This document shows positions 19,594-29,815 of a stretch of 64,000 bases of DNA, piece after piece. Each line of letters starts with the position of its first letter. Position 1 is the stretch's first letter. The notes under the pieces are model-generated. The model saw only the letters and a program-made list of their open reading frames with translations. It was not told the origin of the DNA and searched no databases. This stretch comes from Bacteroidetes bacterium HGW-Bacteroidetes-6 (GTDB taxonomy: Bacteria > Bacteroidota > Bacteroidia > Bacteroidales > DTU049), in contig PHDB01000010.1 of NCBI GenBank assembly GCA_002842495.1, forward strand, positions 1 to 64,000. The letters run 5' to 3'. Position numbers and translations under genes: made by a program.

Positions 19594-20876
19594 AAAATGT
19601 TTTTGATTCGCTCTACGCCAATACCTCTGGATCCTTTTAACAGCATTAAACAATTCGAAACATCATTGAGTTTCGATTTTTGTATGGCTTCATTGGTGTT
19701 GATGAAAAAATCGAACATGCTATAACTTTTTTCCCATTGCATAAATTCAGGTCCGATTAGCACAGCTTTTTTTACATTCAATGTCGAAAGCAACTTCAAT
19801 ATATTTTGGTGCTCTTCGGCTGAGTAAATGCCAAGTTCGAGCATATCTCCCAGAATAGCAATTTTGTCGAAGCCTTTCAATGTGTCGAAATTGGTAAGAG
19901 CCTTTGCCATGCTCGATGGATTTGCATTGTAGGCGTCGAGAATTAGTTTGTTGCGCCCGGTATCAATCCACTGCGACCGCATATTGCCAGGAGTATATTT
20001 TTGCAACTTGAGATGAATATTGTTGGGATTTCCCCCAAAATACAATCCCGCTGCTATTGATGCCAGTATGTTTGGCGTATTGTATTCGCCGATTAGCTGC
20101 GTTTTCGTTTGATATACCTTATCATTATATGTCCACCCAAATTCTAACAGAGGATTGTGTAATTCTGCTGTTTTTACCGAGAATGCTGTAGTACCGTAGA
20201 GAATTCTTTTTTGTTCTTCCGATAAAGAAAGCAGCAAAGAATCATCTTCGTTTACAAAAATAGCTTTTCCATGAATGGCGATGTGCCGGTAAAGTTCTGT
20301 TTTTGTTTGAACAACCCCATCGAAATTGCCGAAGCCTTCCAAATGAGCGCGACCAATATTGGTAATCAGACCATAATCAGGCAAAGCTATTTTACACAAA
20401 AAGTCAATTTCTCCGGGATGATTGGCCCCCATTTCAATGATAGCAAAGTTGGTGTCATTCTTAATTTTAAGCAGTGTGAGCGGAACCCCGATATGATTAT
20501 TTAAGTTCCCTTCGGTAGCCTGTACTTTTCCAGCAGTACTCAACGTTTCGCGCATCAATTCTTTGGTGGTTGTTTTGCCGTTGGTGCCGGTAATGGCAAT
20601 AACGATAGCCTTCAATTGCTTTCGGTGGAGCAAAGCTAATTCTTGCAAAGCGGTCAGTGAGTCGTTGCAATAATAACAATCGGGGTGATTGCTGAATGCA
20701 GGATTCTGGGTAATCACAGCCGAAGCACCTTGCCTAAGTGCAATGTCGACCATTGTATTTGCATCGAAGCTTTCGCCTTTCAGTGCAACGAAAATCATTC
20801 CACGCTTAAAAGAGCGCGTATCGGTTGATACACCAGCCGAATTGCAGAATTTCTGATAGAGAGTATTTACTTCCAT
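19590..20876 (-). CDS. murF: UDP-N-acetylmuramoyl-tripeptide--D-alanyl-D-alanine ligase
   Basis: TDTRSFKRGMIFVALKGESFDAN; ITGTNGKTTTKEL; EMGANHPGEI; LDAYNANPSSM. ATG at complement 20874-20876. Confidence 0.95.
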   Translation of the reverse strand: MEVNTLYQKFCNSAGVSTDTRSFKRGMIFVALKGESFDANTMVDIALRQGASAVITQNPAFSNHPDCYYCNDSLTALQELALLHRKQLKAIVIAITGTNGKTTTKELMRETLSTAGKVQATEGNLNNHIGVPLTLLKIKNDTNFAIIEMGANHPGEIDFLCKIALPDYGLITNIGRAHLEGFGNFDGVVQTKTELYRHIAIHGKAIFVNEDDSLLLSLSEEQKRILYGTTAFSVKTAELHNPLLEFGWTYNDKVYQTKTQLIGEYNTPNILASIAAGLYFGGNPNNIHLKLQKYTPGNMRSQWIDTGRNKLILDAYNANPSSMAKALTNFDTLKGFDKIAILGDMLELGIYSAEEHQNILKLLSTLNVKKAVLIGPEFMQWEKSYSMFDFFINTNEAIQKSKLNDVSNCLMLLKGSRGIGVERIKNIL

Positions 20877-20904
20877 AAAAAACCCCCATGGGTTAGATGG
20901 GGGT
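20877..20904 (-). terminator. Terminator/attenuator-like hairpin between gldJ and murF
   Basis: Minus strand ACCCCCAT-ctaaccc-ATGGGGGT-TTTTT directly followed by the murF ATG. Confidence 0.65.
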
Positions 20905-20931
20905 AAAGTTACATATTTTTTGCAGGAACTA

Positions 20932-22407
20932 TTAGAATCCGATAGGACTTCCAACACGAACCATTGCACAACGAAATCCGATATAGTCGGTCGACATTTC
21001 CTGATCGAGGAAGCGACGAGCACCAGGGCTGAGGTAATACGCTCTGTCTTTCCATGATCCACCTTTGTAAACACGGGCCATATTATTGATCATAGATGAT
21101 TTTGAATATTCATACATAACCTTATTGGCTTGTTCTTCATCTTTCATATCTTCTTGATTGTAATAAATTGAAGATGAAAAATCACCATCAAGGAAATTAC
21201 GGTTATCACTATAGCGGTAGTTACGACGACTGGCAGATTCTTCAGCAGTAACCGGCCGCCAGACAATACGTCCGAGACTATCTTTTTCTGCAATCATTCC
21301 TTCTTCGTCGAGTTGCTTAGTCATAAACTCATTGCCTCGGAAAGAGCGGAAGTCGTCAAAGTCCTCAAAAGAGAGCGGACGATACACATCCATAACCCAT
21401 TCTGCAACGTTCCCGGCCATGTTGTATAAACCATAATCGTTTGGCCAGTATGAATAAACAGGTGCTGTAATATCAGCGGCATCATTCAGATTGCCCGCTA
21501 CACCCATATTATCACCTCGGCCACGCTTGAAGTTGGCTGTAAATTCACCCATATTCTTGTAATAGTCGGTGCGTAGCAAGTGACCATTCCATGGATAAAT
21601 CCGACGTTCTATAACACGTTCAAATAATGTATTACCGATAAGACCTAAAGCTGCAAATTCCCATTCAGCTTCGGTCGGAAGTCGGTACTTCGGCAAAAGA
21701 ATACCATCTTCAATGCGTACTTTACGGGTTCCGGCACCATTGGGGTTTAGATCGTAAAGGTCGTTTTTAACCATACCTTCAAACTGACCTGCCAGATAGG
21801 CATCGGTATTAAAGTTTTCTTCGTTCTGTTGATTGGGGTCTACCTTCAGGATTCCCTCGCGAATAAGAATGTATTCATTTACCCGGTCGGTACGCCATTC
21901 GCAATAGCGGTTTGCTTTTACCCAGTTTACACCTACTACAGGGTAGAATGCATATGCCGGATGACGGAAATAATATTCAACGTAAGGTTCGTTGTATCCG
22001 AGACGCGAACGCCACACCAAGGTGTCGGGCAATGCTTGCTTGACAACTTCGGGATAATCAACGCCAAAAACGCGGCTGAGCCAGTAAAGATACTCACGGT
22101 AATCAACATTGGTAACTTCGGCCATGTCCATATAGAACGATGAAACGGTTACACGGCGTGGAACATTATCCCATTTGAAAGGGGTTTCCTGTTCGGTACG
22201 ACCCATTACAAATGTTCCGCCCTCGATAAGAACCAAACCAGGGCCGGTTTCCTGTTCTTCGTAAGGGACAACTTCAAAACCACCCCATTTGGGGTCGTTG
22301 TAGTACCACGCGGTGGTACGGGATCTTTCTTTGTAACATGAAGTAAAGGCGATAGAAATGATTCCCAGCGCGATTAATCCCTTGATAATCCTGATTTTAT
22401 TGAGCAT
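20932..22407 (-). CDS. gldJ: Gliding motility lipoprotein GldJ-like (FGE-sulfatase domain)
   Basis: Lipobox-like FTSCYKERS; GPGLVLIEGGTFVMGRTEQ...PRRVTVSSFYMDMAEVTNVDYREYLYWL; MAGNVAEWVMDVYR; YKGGSWKDRAYYLSPGARRFLDQ. Confidence 0.88.
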   Translation of the reverse strand: MLNKIRIIKGLIALGIISIAFTSCYKERSRTTAWYYNDPKWGGFEVVPYEEQETGPGLVLIEGGTFVMGRTEQETPFKWDNVPRRVTVSSFYMDMAEVTNVDYREYLYWLSRVFGVDYPEVVKQALPDTLVWRSRLGYNEPYVEYYFRHPAYAFYPVVGVNWVKANRYCEWRTDRVNEYILIREGILKVDPNQQNEENFNTDAYLAGQFEGMVKNDLYDLNPNGAGTRKVRIEDGILLPKYRLPTEAEWEFAALGLIGNTLFERVIERRIYPWNGHLLRTDYYKNMGEFTANFKRGRGDNMGVAGNLNDAADITAPVYSYWPNDYGLYNMAGNVAEWVMDVYRPLSFEDFDDFRSFRGNEFMTKQLDEEGMIAEKDSLGRIVWRPVTAEESASRRNYRYSDNRNFLDGDFSSSIYYNQEDMKDEEQANKVMYEYSKSSMINNMARVYKGGSWKDRAYYLSPGARRFLDQEMSTDYIGFRCAMVRVGSPIGF

Positions 22408-22426
22408 GTTCGTGGAATTTTCGGTT

Positions 22427-22434
22427 CAAAGTTA
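22427..22434 (-). promoter_or_regulatory. -7 box TAACTTTG upstream of gldJ
   Basis: CAAAGTTA on + strand, 19 nt from the gldJ ATG. Confidence 0.5.
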
Positions 22435-22443
22435 AATAATTAA

Positions 22444-23442
22444 CTAAAATGACGGACAATTTATTGCACGAATTCTTTTTCTTTTCGGTGAACATTCAAA
22501 TTGAATGGTCAGAGAGAATTCATGAGCACCACCTGAAGCGTTTGTGAGTTTTGATACAGTAAGGTCGTAGCTATATCCGAAACGGAACGACTGTTGGATG
22601 AAGCCCAGTAATACAATCATAGCGTCAGAGTTGTCGAAATTATGACGATACCATAATCCGCCAACAAAAGGAAATTTATTCAGATACAATCCGTAGTTGA
22701 GTTGCTCGAATTCGGCCTGTTTTTGGAACATAATATTGGGAGAAATACTTGTTTCTTCAATAGTACGCTTGCGACTATTATCCCCTTCAATACTAATGAT
22801 GGCGCCTGTGTGAACGGTGTATTTTATCGGCAATTCGGAGTAACTAATGAAGCCTTCGTTAGGTGTAGTTAGGTGAGCTGCTGAAAATCCGAAATAAAAT
22901 CGTTCGCTGTACAATACAATACCGGTTGAGAAATCGGCAACTGTTTTGGTTAGTCCGTCTGGAGGATATACTTCGTTGGTGTTGAAAACAAAGCCATGAC
23001 GCGGATCAATCTGATCGGGAAAAGTAAGTTTGGTCCAGTCAAGATTTTTTTGTAGAAATGTTGCCTGAATTCCGGCACGCAATGAAAATGTGCGGCTAAG
23101 AGGCAGGTGATAAGAATAAATGCCGCTGGCCATGGTGGTACTCAATGTGCCTTCCCCTGCACGGTCAACATTCACAAGAAGACCAATTCCGCCTGAAAGC
23201 GCATCAACATGCTGGTCGTATGAAGCATTGTAAGTGACATATTGCCCTGAAATGCTTGGCCACTGATTTCTGTAGTTTAAAATCAGTCGAGGGCAAATTG
23301 GGGAGCCAGCCATGGCAGGATTCAGATACAAAGGATTTGCGTAGTATTGCGAAAAATGCGGATCCTGTGCAACTGCATCACTAAACGACAGTGTAGAAAT
23401 AACTACAACCGCCAACACGAATTTGGGTAAACGTCCAGCCAT
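22444..23442 (-). CDS. PorP/SprF family type IX secretion system membrane protein
   Basis: QDPHFSQYYANPLYLNPAMAGSPICPRLILNYRNQWPSISGQYVTYNASYDQHVDALSGGIG. Confidence 0.95.
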   Translation of the reverse strand: MAGRLPKFVLAVVVISTLSFSDAVAQDPHFSQYYANPLYLNPAMAGSPICPRLILNYRNQWPSISGQYVTYNASYDQHVDALSGGIGLLVNVDRAGEGTLSTTMASGIYSYHLPLSRTFSLRAGIQATFLQKNLDWTKLTFPDQIDPRHGFVFNTNEVYPPDGLTKTVADFSTGIVLYSERFYFGFSAAHLTTPNEGFISYSELPIKYTVHTGAIISIEGDNSRKRTIEETSISPNIMFQKQAEFEQLNYGLYLNKFPFVGGLWYRHNFDNSDAMIVLLGFIQQSFRFGYSYDLTVSKLTNASGGAHEFSLTIQFECSPKRKRIRAINCPSF

Positions 23443-23660
23443 CGGTTTTTAATTTAATGACAAAAATATCAATTTTTTTCGGATAATTACAACGAACTCG
23501 AAAATTTATACTCTTTTTTTTTTGAAAGGTTACATTTTGCTGCTAATTTTGTACAGGTATTTTACTAAAGCATGGGTTCAATATCTAAGTAGTTGCATAC
23601 TCTTGCACAATAAAAGAAACATAATTGTGTTATTCACACAAAATCCAGGTTACTACCTTT

Positions 23661-26600
23661 ATGAAACTATCATTTTTCACTCTTCTTTTTACACTTCCGA
23701 TGCTGATTTCGGCTCAAAATAGAAATTTATTTGCTGATCAGCAGCAAGCAGAAACATGTTCAAAAATTGAAAACACAGTGATTTCAGATTTTTCGTCTGT
23801 TCCTTGTTATGTGCGAAGTGTTCAGATGCCAGTAGCTGGAGCAACTGTTAACCCTAAACTCTTTGTTGCAAATGTAGTTGAAGTTGATGAATCTGGCCTT
23901 TCGTCTGATGTTCTTGGCGATATTTCAACAGATTTTGAATTAAATGTGCAATATTCGGTTGTGAGAAAAATCCCACTGGCCTATGTGTTTGTTAATTCGT
24001 TGCGTCGCAATAGTGTAACCGGTAAAATTGAAAAGCTGGTAGATTATCGTCTCGAAGCAGATAATGTTAATTTGAATAAGGATATTTCACAACAAAAGCG
24101 CTCTTATGCTACTCAGTCGGTTCTTAGCACTGGAACCTGGTACAAAATTAATACTTCGCAAGCGGGTATTTACAAAATCAGCTATAGCGATCTGGAATCG
24201 TGGAACATTGATCCTTCAAATATAGACCCGACCCAAATTCGTTTGTTTGGCAATGGCCCCAGAATGTTGCCGGAACTAAATTCTGAACCAAGAATTGACG
24301 ACCTGGAGGAAAATGCCATTTATGTTGAAGGTGGCGCTGATGGAACTTTTGATGCCAGTGATTATATTTTGTTTTATGCGGAAGGAATTCAATACTGGAC
24401 CAATAGTTCGGGAACAAATTTCAAACAGGAAACAAACCTTTACAGCGATAAAAATTACTATTTTATTACATTTGACAATGGACCTGGTTTGAGAATTTCC
24501 GATTTGAATTCATCGACAGGTGTTCCAACACACACAGTTGACCGTTTTTATGATTTTTCGGGCTATGAATTGAATCAATATAATCTTATTAAGAGCGGCA
24601 AAAACTGGTTTGGCGATGTGTTTGAATCCATATCGCTTACCCGCAGCTACTCGTTTACTTTTGCGAATATAATCACAGATTCATTAGCATTAGTTCGTGC
24701 TGGAGTGGCAGGTCGTTCATCTACAGCTTCGCTTTTTACGCTTTCAAGTGGAAGTAACTCAGGAAACATTTCCATTGCAGCTACTTCCGGATATACTTCC
24801 GATTATGCGAAGGAAAATAATGGCAGTATTCAATTTAATCCAACTTCCAATACTATCCCTGTTTTACTAACCTATAATCAGTCCGGGAACAGCGAGGCTT
24901 CGGGTTGGCTTGACTATATTCAGGTTTTTGTGTGGCGCGATTTACTTTTTTCCGGAAATCAAATGAGCTTTCGCAATCCGGTTGTGGCTGGTATCGGAAA
25001 TCTATGCGAATATAAACTGGGAAACGCTTCCTCTGCTGTAAGAGTTTGGGATGTTTCGAATCCACTACATCCGGCTGAGGTTAAGGGAACTCTTGTATCG
25101 AACGAGTTCTCGTTTACAATTCCCAATGACTCGCTTAAACAATTGATAGCTTTCAACGGTGTTTTATATAACACACCGGCTTTTAATGGTGTGGTTTCCA
25201 ACCAAAACTTGCATGCTTTGTCTCAAACCGATTATCTGATTGTTTCACATTCTGTTTTTCGCTCTCAGGCCACTGCAATTGGGCAGTTGCATCAGGATTT
25301 GGAAGGGTACAGCTATTTGGTCGTCGATCCTCAATCGATTTATAACGAATTTTCGGGGGGTAAGCAAGATCCGACTGCCATTCGCGACTTTGTGAAAATG
25401 TTTTACGACAGAGCCTCTGTACCTAACGAATTGCCCAAGTTTCTATTACTTGTTGGTGATGCCTCTTATGATTACAAAAACCGGGTTACCAACAACAATA
25501 ATCTGGTTCCAACATTCGAATCAATCAATTCAGTTTCGCCAACATCATCATATGCCTCCGACGATTTTTTTGGTCTTCTCGATGACAGCGAGGGATACGA
25601 TTGTAATGGTAGTCTCGATATTGCCATAGGGCGTTTGCCCGTGAATTCAACCGAAGAAGCCGATGCCATGCTCGTCAAGCTGCAGAAGTATACATCACAG
25701 ACCAAACTCGAAGTGAGCAATTCTAATTGTAGTGCAGGTGGTTGCATTATTTCAAATATGGCCGATTGGCGCAATCAGATATGTTTTGTTGCTGACGATG
25801 GCGACGGAAACCTGCACTCCAATCAGGCAGACAATATGGCCCGTAGGTTGGATACAACGGTTAATTTTCTTAATATAGATAAGATATACCTTGACGCCTA
25901 TAATCAGGTAACCACAACAGGCGGTGAACGTTGTCCGGAAGTAAATGAGGCTATTTCGCAGCGGGTTGAGAAAGGCGCACTCATTGTCAACTATACAGGT
26001 CATGGTGGCGAAGTGGGATGGTCGCTCGAACGCATTCTTGATGTGCCAACAATTCAAAATTGGACCAATGCCTGCAATATGCCTGTTTTCATTACAGCAA
26101 CCTGTGAGTTTAGTCGCTTCGACGACCCGGCACGTGTTTCGGCCGGTGAATATGTGATTCTAAATAAAATGGGTGGTGGAATAGCTTTGCTCACAACAAC
26201 TCGACTAGCTTATGCCAGCTACAACGAAGCTTTGAATAATTCGTTTTATGATGCTGCTTTTGATAGAAGCAGTGGCCGATATCCAACGTTAGGAGAATTA
26301 ACAGCCTTCGCAAAAACAGATAATGGTTCGGTTTCATATTTGCGCAATTTCATGCTCATTGGCGACCCGGCGCTTACAATGTCTATTCCTCAAAATACAA
26401 TTGTAACGACTGAAATTAATGGGCAGACTGTTGGAGTATTCGACGATACTATTTCTGCTCTTTCGTATGTTACAATAAAAGGGTATATAGCAGATCAGAC
26501 AGGTGTGATGCTTTCGAACTATAATGGGACTTTGTACCCAACTGTCTACGATAAGGCTTTCGAAATGAAAACACTGGCAAACAATCCAGCCGAGAATTAT

Positions 26601-27476
26601 GTGGCTTCGTTTATGTTGCAGAAAAATGTTATTTATAAAGGGAAAGCAAGTATTATCAATGGGGAGTTTTCGTTCTCGTTTATGGTTCCCAAAGATATTC
26701 AATACACTTTCGGAAAGGGAAGAATTAGCTATTATGCAGAGAATGGTACCAACGATGCAACCGGATGGTATGAAGAATTTATTATTGGTGGTAGCGCCGA
26801 CACAACACTCAACGATAATACCGGACCCGAAATTCGACTTTTTATTAATAATGATCAGTTTATCAGTGGTGGAACTACAAATGAAGATCCGGTTTTACTT
26901 GCTTTTCTGAGTGATGAAAATGGAATTAATACAGTAGGAACAGGTATTGGACATGACCTCACAGTTACACTCGATGCAAATACAAGCGAATCGGTAGTGC
27001 TAAACGACTATTACGAGGCGGAAACCGACAGCTATACCAATGGAACTGTACGTTATCCTTTTAAAACGCTTTCCGAAGGTACACATACCATGACTTTGAA
27101 GGCGTGGGACATACTCAATAATTCTTCGGAAGCCAGTATCGATTTTGTGGTAACTTCTTCTGCGATTTTGGCTATTTCGCATGTGCTCAACTATCCGAAC
27201 CCTTTTACAACCTACACCGAATTCTGGTTCGAACACAATCAGCCTTGTTGCGGGCTGGAAGTTCAGATTCAGATTTTTACAATCACAGGGAAATTGGCAA
27301 AAACAATCAATCAATCTGTTAATACCAGCGGATTTCGCGCCGATCCAATTCAGTGGGATGGTACTGACGATTACGGAGATCCTCTTGCTCGTGGTGTGTA
27401 TATTTACCGTGTCAGAATTAAAAACAGTGATGGCCAATATGCTGAGAAGTCCGAAAAGTTGGTTATCCTGAAATGA
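23661..27476 (+). CDS. porU: Type IX secretion system sortase PorU (C25 peptidase)
   Basis: C25 motifs VNYTGHGGEVGW and PVFITATCEFSRFDDPARVSAGEYVILNKMGGGIALLTTTR; FlgD-like/CTD C-terminus. ATG 23661. Confidence 0.93.
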   Translation: MKLSFFTLLFTLPMLISAQNRNLFADQQQAETCSKIENTVISDFSSVPCYVRSVQMPVAGATVNPKLFVANVVEVDESGLSSDVLGDISTDFELNVQYSVVRKIPLAYVFVNSLRRNSVTGKIEKLVDYRLEADNVNLNKDISQQKRSYATQSVLSTGTWYKINTSQAGIYKISYSDLESWNIDPSNIDPTQIRLFGNGPRMLPELNSEPRIDDLEENAIYVEGGADGTFDASDYILFYAEGIQYWTNSSGTNFKQETNLYSDKNYYFITFDNGPGLRISDLNSSTGVPTHTVDRFYDFSGYELNQYNLIKSGKNWFGDVFESISLTRSYSFTFANIITDSLALVRAGVAGRSSTASLFTLSSGSNSGNISIAATSGYTSDYAKENNGSIQFNPTSNTIPVLLTYNQSGNSEASGWLDYIQVFVWRDLLFSGNQMSFRNPVVAGIGNLCEYKLGNASSAVRVWDVSNPLHPAEVKGTLVSNEFSFTIPNDSLKQLIAFNGVLYNTPAFNGVVSNQNLHALSQTDYLIVSHSVFRSQATAIGQLHQDLEGYSYLVVDPQSIYNEFSGGKQDPTAIRDFVKMFYDRASVPNELPKFLLLVGDASYDYKNRVTNNNNLVPTFESINSVSPTSSYASDDFFGLLDDSEGYDCNGSLDIAIGRLPVNSTEEADAMLVKLQKYTSQTKLEVSNSNCSAGGCIISNMADWRNQICFVADDGDGNLHSNQADNMARRLDTTVNFLNIDKIYLDAYNQVTTTGGERCPEVNEAISQRVEKGALIVNYTGHGGEVGWSLERILDVPTIQNWTNACNMPVFITATCEFSRFDDPARVSAGEYVILNKMGGGIALLTTTRLAYASYNEALNNSFYDAAFDRSSGRYPTLGELTAFAKTDNGSVSYLRNFMLIGDPALTMSIPQNTIVTTEINGQTVGVFDDTISALSYVTIKGYIADQTGVMLSNYNGTLYPTVYDKAFEMKTLANNPAENYVASFMLQKNVIYKGKASIINGEFSFSFMVPKDIQYTFGKGRISYYAENGTNDATGWYEEFIIGGSADTTLNDNTGPEIRLFINNDQFISGGTTNEDPVLLAFLSDENGINTVGTGIGHDLTVTLDANTSESVVLNDYYEAETDSYTNGTVRYPFKTLSEGTHTMTLKAWDILNNSSEASIDFVVTSSAILAISHVLNYPNPFTTYTEFWFEHNQPCCGLEVQIQIFTITGKLAKTINQSVNTSGFRADPIQWDGTDDYGDPLARGVYIYRVRIKNSDGQYAEKSEKLVILK

Positions 27477-27484
27477 AAATTTTT

Positions 27485-27492
27485 TAACTTTG
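27485..27492 (+). promoter_or_regulatory. -7 box TAACTTTG upstream of porV
   Basis: Matches TAnnTTTG, 15 nt before ATG 27508. Confidence 0.45.
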
Positions 27493-27507
27493 CAAATTAT
27501 TTAAGAT

Positions 27508-28722
27508 ATGAAGACGATCATGAGAGTATTCCTTTTGTCACTGTTTTTTGTAGTTGCGGGTCATTCGGCCTTTTCACAAACATATAGTGGAGTTTTAGGT
27601 CAGGATGAAGGTGATTTTTTAAATACAATCACAACAGCAGTCCCTTTTTTGTTGATTGCCCCGGATGCTCGTGGTGGAGCAATGGGCGACGCTGGTGCCG
27701 GAACAACACCTGATGTTCATTCTATGCACTACAATGCTGCAAAATATGCGTTTATTGATCAAAATATGGGCTTTTCGGTATCGTATAGTCCATGGTTAGT
27801 GAAACTGGTTAACGATATCAGCCTTGGGTACATTACGGGATATAAAAAATTGGACGATAATCAAACTATCGCTGGGTCACTCCGATATTTTTCGCTGGGT
27901 GAAATTATTTTTACCGATCAGGTTGGTCAGGAAATTGGCCAGTTCAGCCCCAACGAATTTGCAATCGATGGAGCTTATTGCCGTAAGTTTTCCGATAATA
28001 TCAGTGGTGCTGTCGCACTTCGATATATTTATTCGAACCTCACGGGAGGAATTTTTGTAAATGGTGCACAATCGAAACCCGGGCAATCGGTAGCGACTGA
28101 TGTTTCTTTCTATTATCAAAAAGATGTAGAGCTTGGAAAAACTCCTGGTTTATTTTCGTTTGGTGTAAATGTGTCGAATATTGGAGCAAAAATAACCTAC
28201 ACCGAAATTCAATACCGCTCTTTTATACCAATTAATCTGCGATTAGGCCCATCGTTGCAGATGGATATAGACGATTACAATAAAGTGTTATTTACATTCG
28301 ATTTGAATAAATTATTGGTTCCAACACCTCCTATTTATGCTAAAGATTCTGCAGGTCAACCAATTAAAGATGCAAATGGTGATTATGTTATTGCCGATGG
28401 CAAAGATCCCAATCGCTCACTTGTAAGTGGAATGTTTGGCTCATTTTCTGATGCTCCAGGTGGATTCAAGGAAGAAATGCGCGAAATCAACTATTCTGTT
28501 GGAACTGAATATTGGTACGATGATCAGTTTGCTCTTAGAGCTGGATTTTTCTACGAAAACAAGTATAAAGGAAATCGCAAATACATCACATTAGGTGCTG
28601 GTCTACGCTACAATGTGTTTGGACTCGATTTTAGTTATCTCGTTCCTCTCGAACAACGCAATCCACTTGAAAACACTTTGCGTTTTACGCTGGTGTTCAA
28701 CTTCGATAAGGTTAAAGACTAA
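27508..28722 (+). CDS. porV: Type IX secretion system outer membrane channel protein PorV
   Basis: AVPFLLIAPDARGGAMGDAGAGTTPDVHSMHYNAAKYAF, FadL-like barrel; directly downstream of porU. Confidence 0.94.
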   Translation: MKTIMRVFLLSLFFVVAGHSAFSQTYSGVLGQDEGDFLNTITTAVPFLLIAPDARGGAMGDAGAGTTPDVHSMHYNAAKYAFIDQNMGFSVSYSPWLVKLVNDISLGYITGYKKLDDNQTIAGSLRYFSLGEIIFTDQVGQEIGQFSPNEFAIDGAYCRKFSDNISGAVALRYIYSNLTGGIFVNGAQSKPGQSVATDVSFYYQKDVELGKTPGLFSFGVNVSNIGAKITYTEIQYRSFIPINLRLGPSLQMDIDDYNKVLFTFDLNKLLVPTPPIYAKDSAGQPIKDANGDYVIADGKDPNRSLVSGMFGSFSDAPGGFKEEMREINYSVGTEYWYDDQFALRAGFFYENKYKGNRKYITLGAGLRYNVFGLDFSYLVPLEQRNPLENTLRFTLVFNFDKVKD

Positions 28723-28730
28723 TTTAGCTT

Positions 28731-29210
28731 ATGGATATCCGTCAGGGAATAGGCTACGACCTGCACCGAATAGTTGAAGGACGACCACTCATTATTGGCG
28801 GAATACGTATCCCATCTTCATTTGGACTTCTTGGGCACAGCGATGCTGATGTGCTGGCTCATGCAATTACAGATGCTTTGTTGGGAGCCCTTGCTTTAGG
28901 TGATATTGGAGGCCATTTCCCAGACTCCGATCCTGCATATAAAAATGCCGATAGTATGTTGCTGCTCAGTAAAGTGTTTCAAATGGTGCAGGCAAAGGGC
29001 TATATGATATCTAACATTGATTCGGTTATTATTGCCGAAAAACCCAAAATGGCTCCATATATTGATGAGATTGTGAACAGTATTTCAGGTGCTTTAAATA
29101 TGGATAGTTCGAGGGTCTCGGTAAAAGCTAAAACCAACGAGGGTGTCGATTCTATTGGAGAAGGTTTAGCCATTGCAGCCTGGGCAAACGTTTTGTTGGT
29201 TGCTGAATAA
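28731..29210 (+). CDS. ispF: 2-C-methyl-D-erythritol 2,4-cyclodiphosphate synthase
   Basis: RQGIGYDLHRIVEGRPLIIGGI; GLLGHSDADVLAHAITDALLGALALGDIGGHFPD. Confidence 0.97.
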   Translation: MDIRQGIGYDLHRIVEGRPLIIGGIRIPSSFGLLGHSDADVLAHAITDALLGALALGDIGGHFPDSDPAYKNADSMLLLSKVFQMVQAKGYMISNIDSVIIAEKPKMAPYIDEIVNSISGALNMDSSRVSVKAKTNEGVDSIGEGLAIAAWANVLLVAE

Positions 29211-29213
29211 TAA

Positions 29214-29238
29214 AAAAGCTGCTCTAAAAGGCAGCTTT
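29214..29238 (+). terminator. Intrinsic terminator after ispF
   Basis: AAAGCTGC-tctaaaag-GCAGCTTT. Confidence 0.75.
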
Positions 29239-29270
29239 CTTGCAAATTTTGAATCACCCAGATTCAAAGT

Positions 29271-29804
29271 TTATTGGTTACCGTGGTTTTGACAACACCC
29301 CTGTCCATTGCCATGTCCCTGGCCTTGTCCCTGGCAGCTCCCACTTCCCATTCCGTTATGCATGCCCATTCCTCCATGTTTCATCCCTTTGCCTTCTTGA
29401 TGCATATCGAACCAAAGTTTTTGTTCGTCGGTGAGCAGCGATCGGATAGCAAGACGATGATCGAGTTTGGACTTTTCGCGAGTAGCTTTCAATACAGAAA
29501 TCTCGTCAATAATCTTGAAAGCTTCATCTTTGTTGATTTTGTCGCCTGTTGTCAAAGTAATCAACCGGGCTTCTTTTTCCCTAATTTGATTTTTAAGATC
29601 AAGCATTTGCTTCTGATGATTGACTTTAAGGGCATCAATTTTTTTCTGTTGATCTTCGGTCAATCCTGGAATCATGCATTTGTGTTCTTTGTTCAAGCCT
29701 TTTGTTTGAGAACAGTTCCCACGACCCTGCATATCCTGTGCGAAAATCTGTCCGCCTGTTGTTGTGAATACCGCAATTAATGCGATTAAAATGGTCTTTT
29801 TCAT
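29271..29804 (-). CDS. Spy/CpxP/ZraP-like periplasmic protein with His/Met/Cys/Gln-rich C-terminal tail
   Basis: Signal peptide; LTEDQQKKIDALKVNHQKQM; tail GMKHGGMGMHNGMGSGSCQGQGQGHGNGQGCCQNHGNQ. ATG at complement 29802-29804. Confidence 0.8.
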   Translation of the reverse strand: MKKTILIALIAVFTTTGGQIFAQDMQGRGNCSQTKGLNKEHKCMIPGLTEDQQKKIDALKVNHQKQMLDLKNQIREKEARLITLTTGDKINKDEAFKIIDEISVLKATREKSKLDHRLAIRSLLTDEQKLWFDMHQEGKGMKHGGMGMHNGMGSGSCQGQGQGHGNGQGCCQNHGNQ

Positions 29805-29815
29805 TGTGTTTTCTC

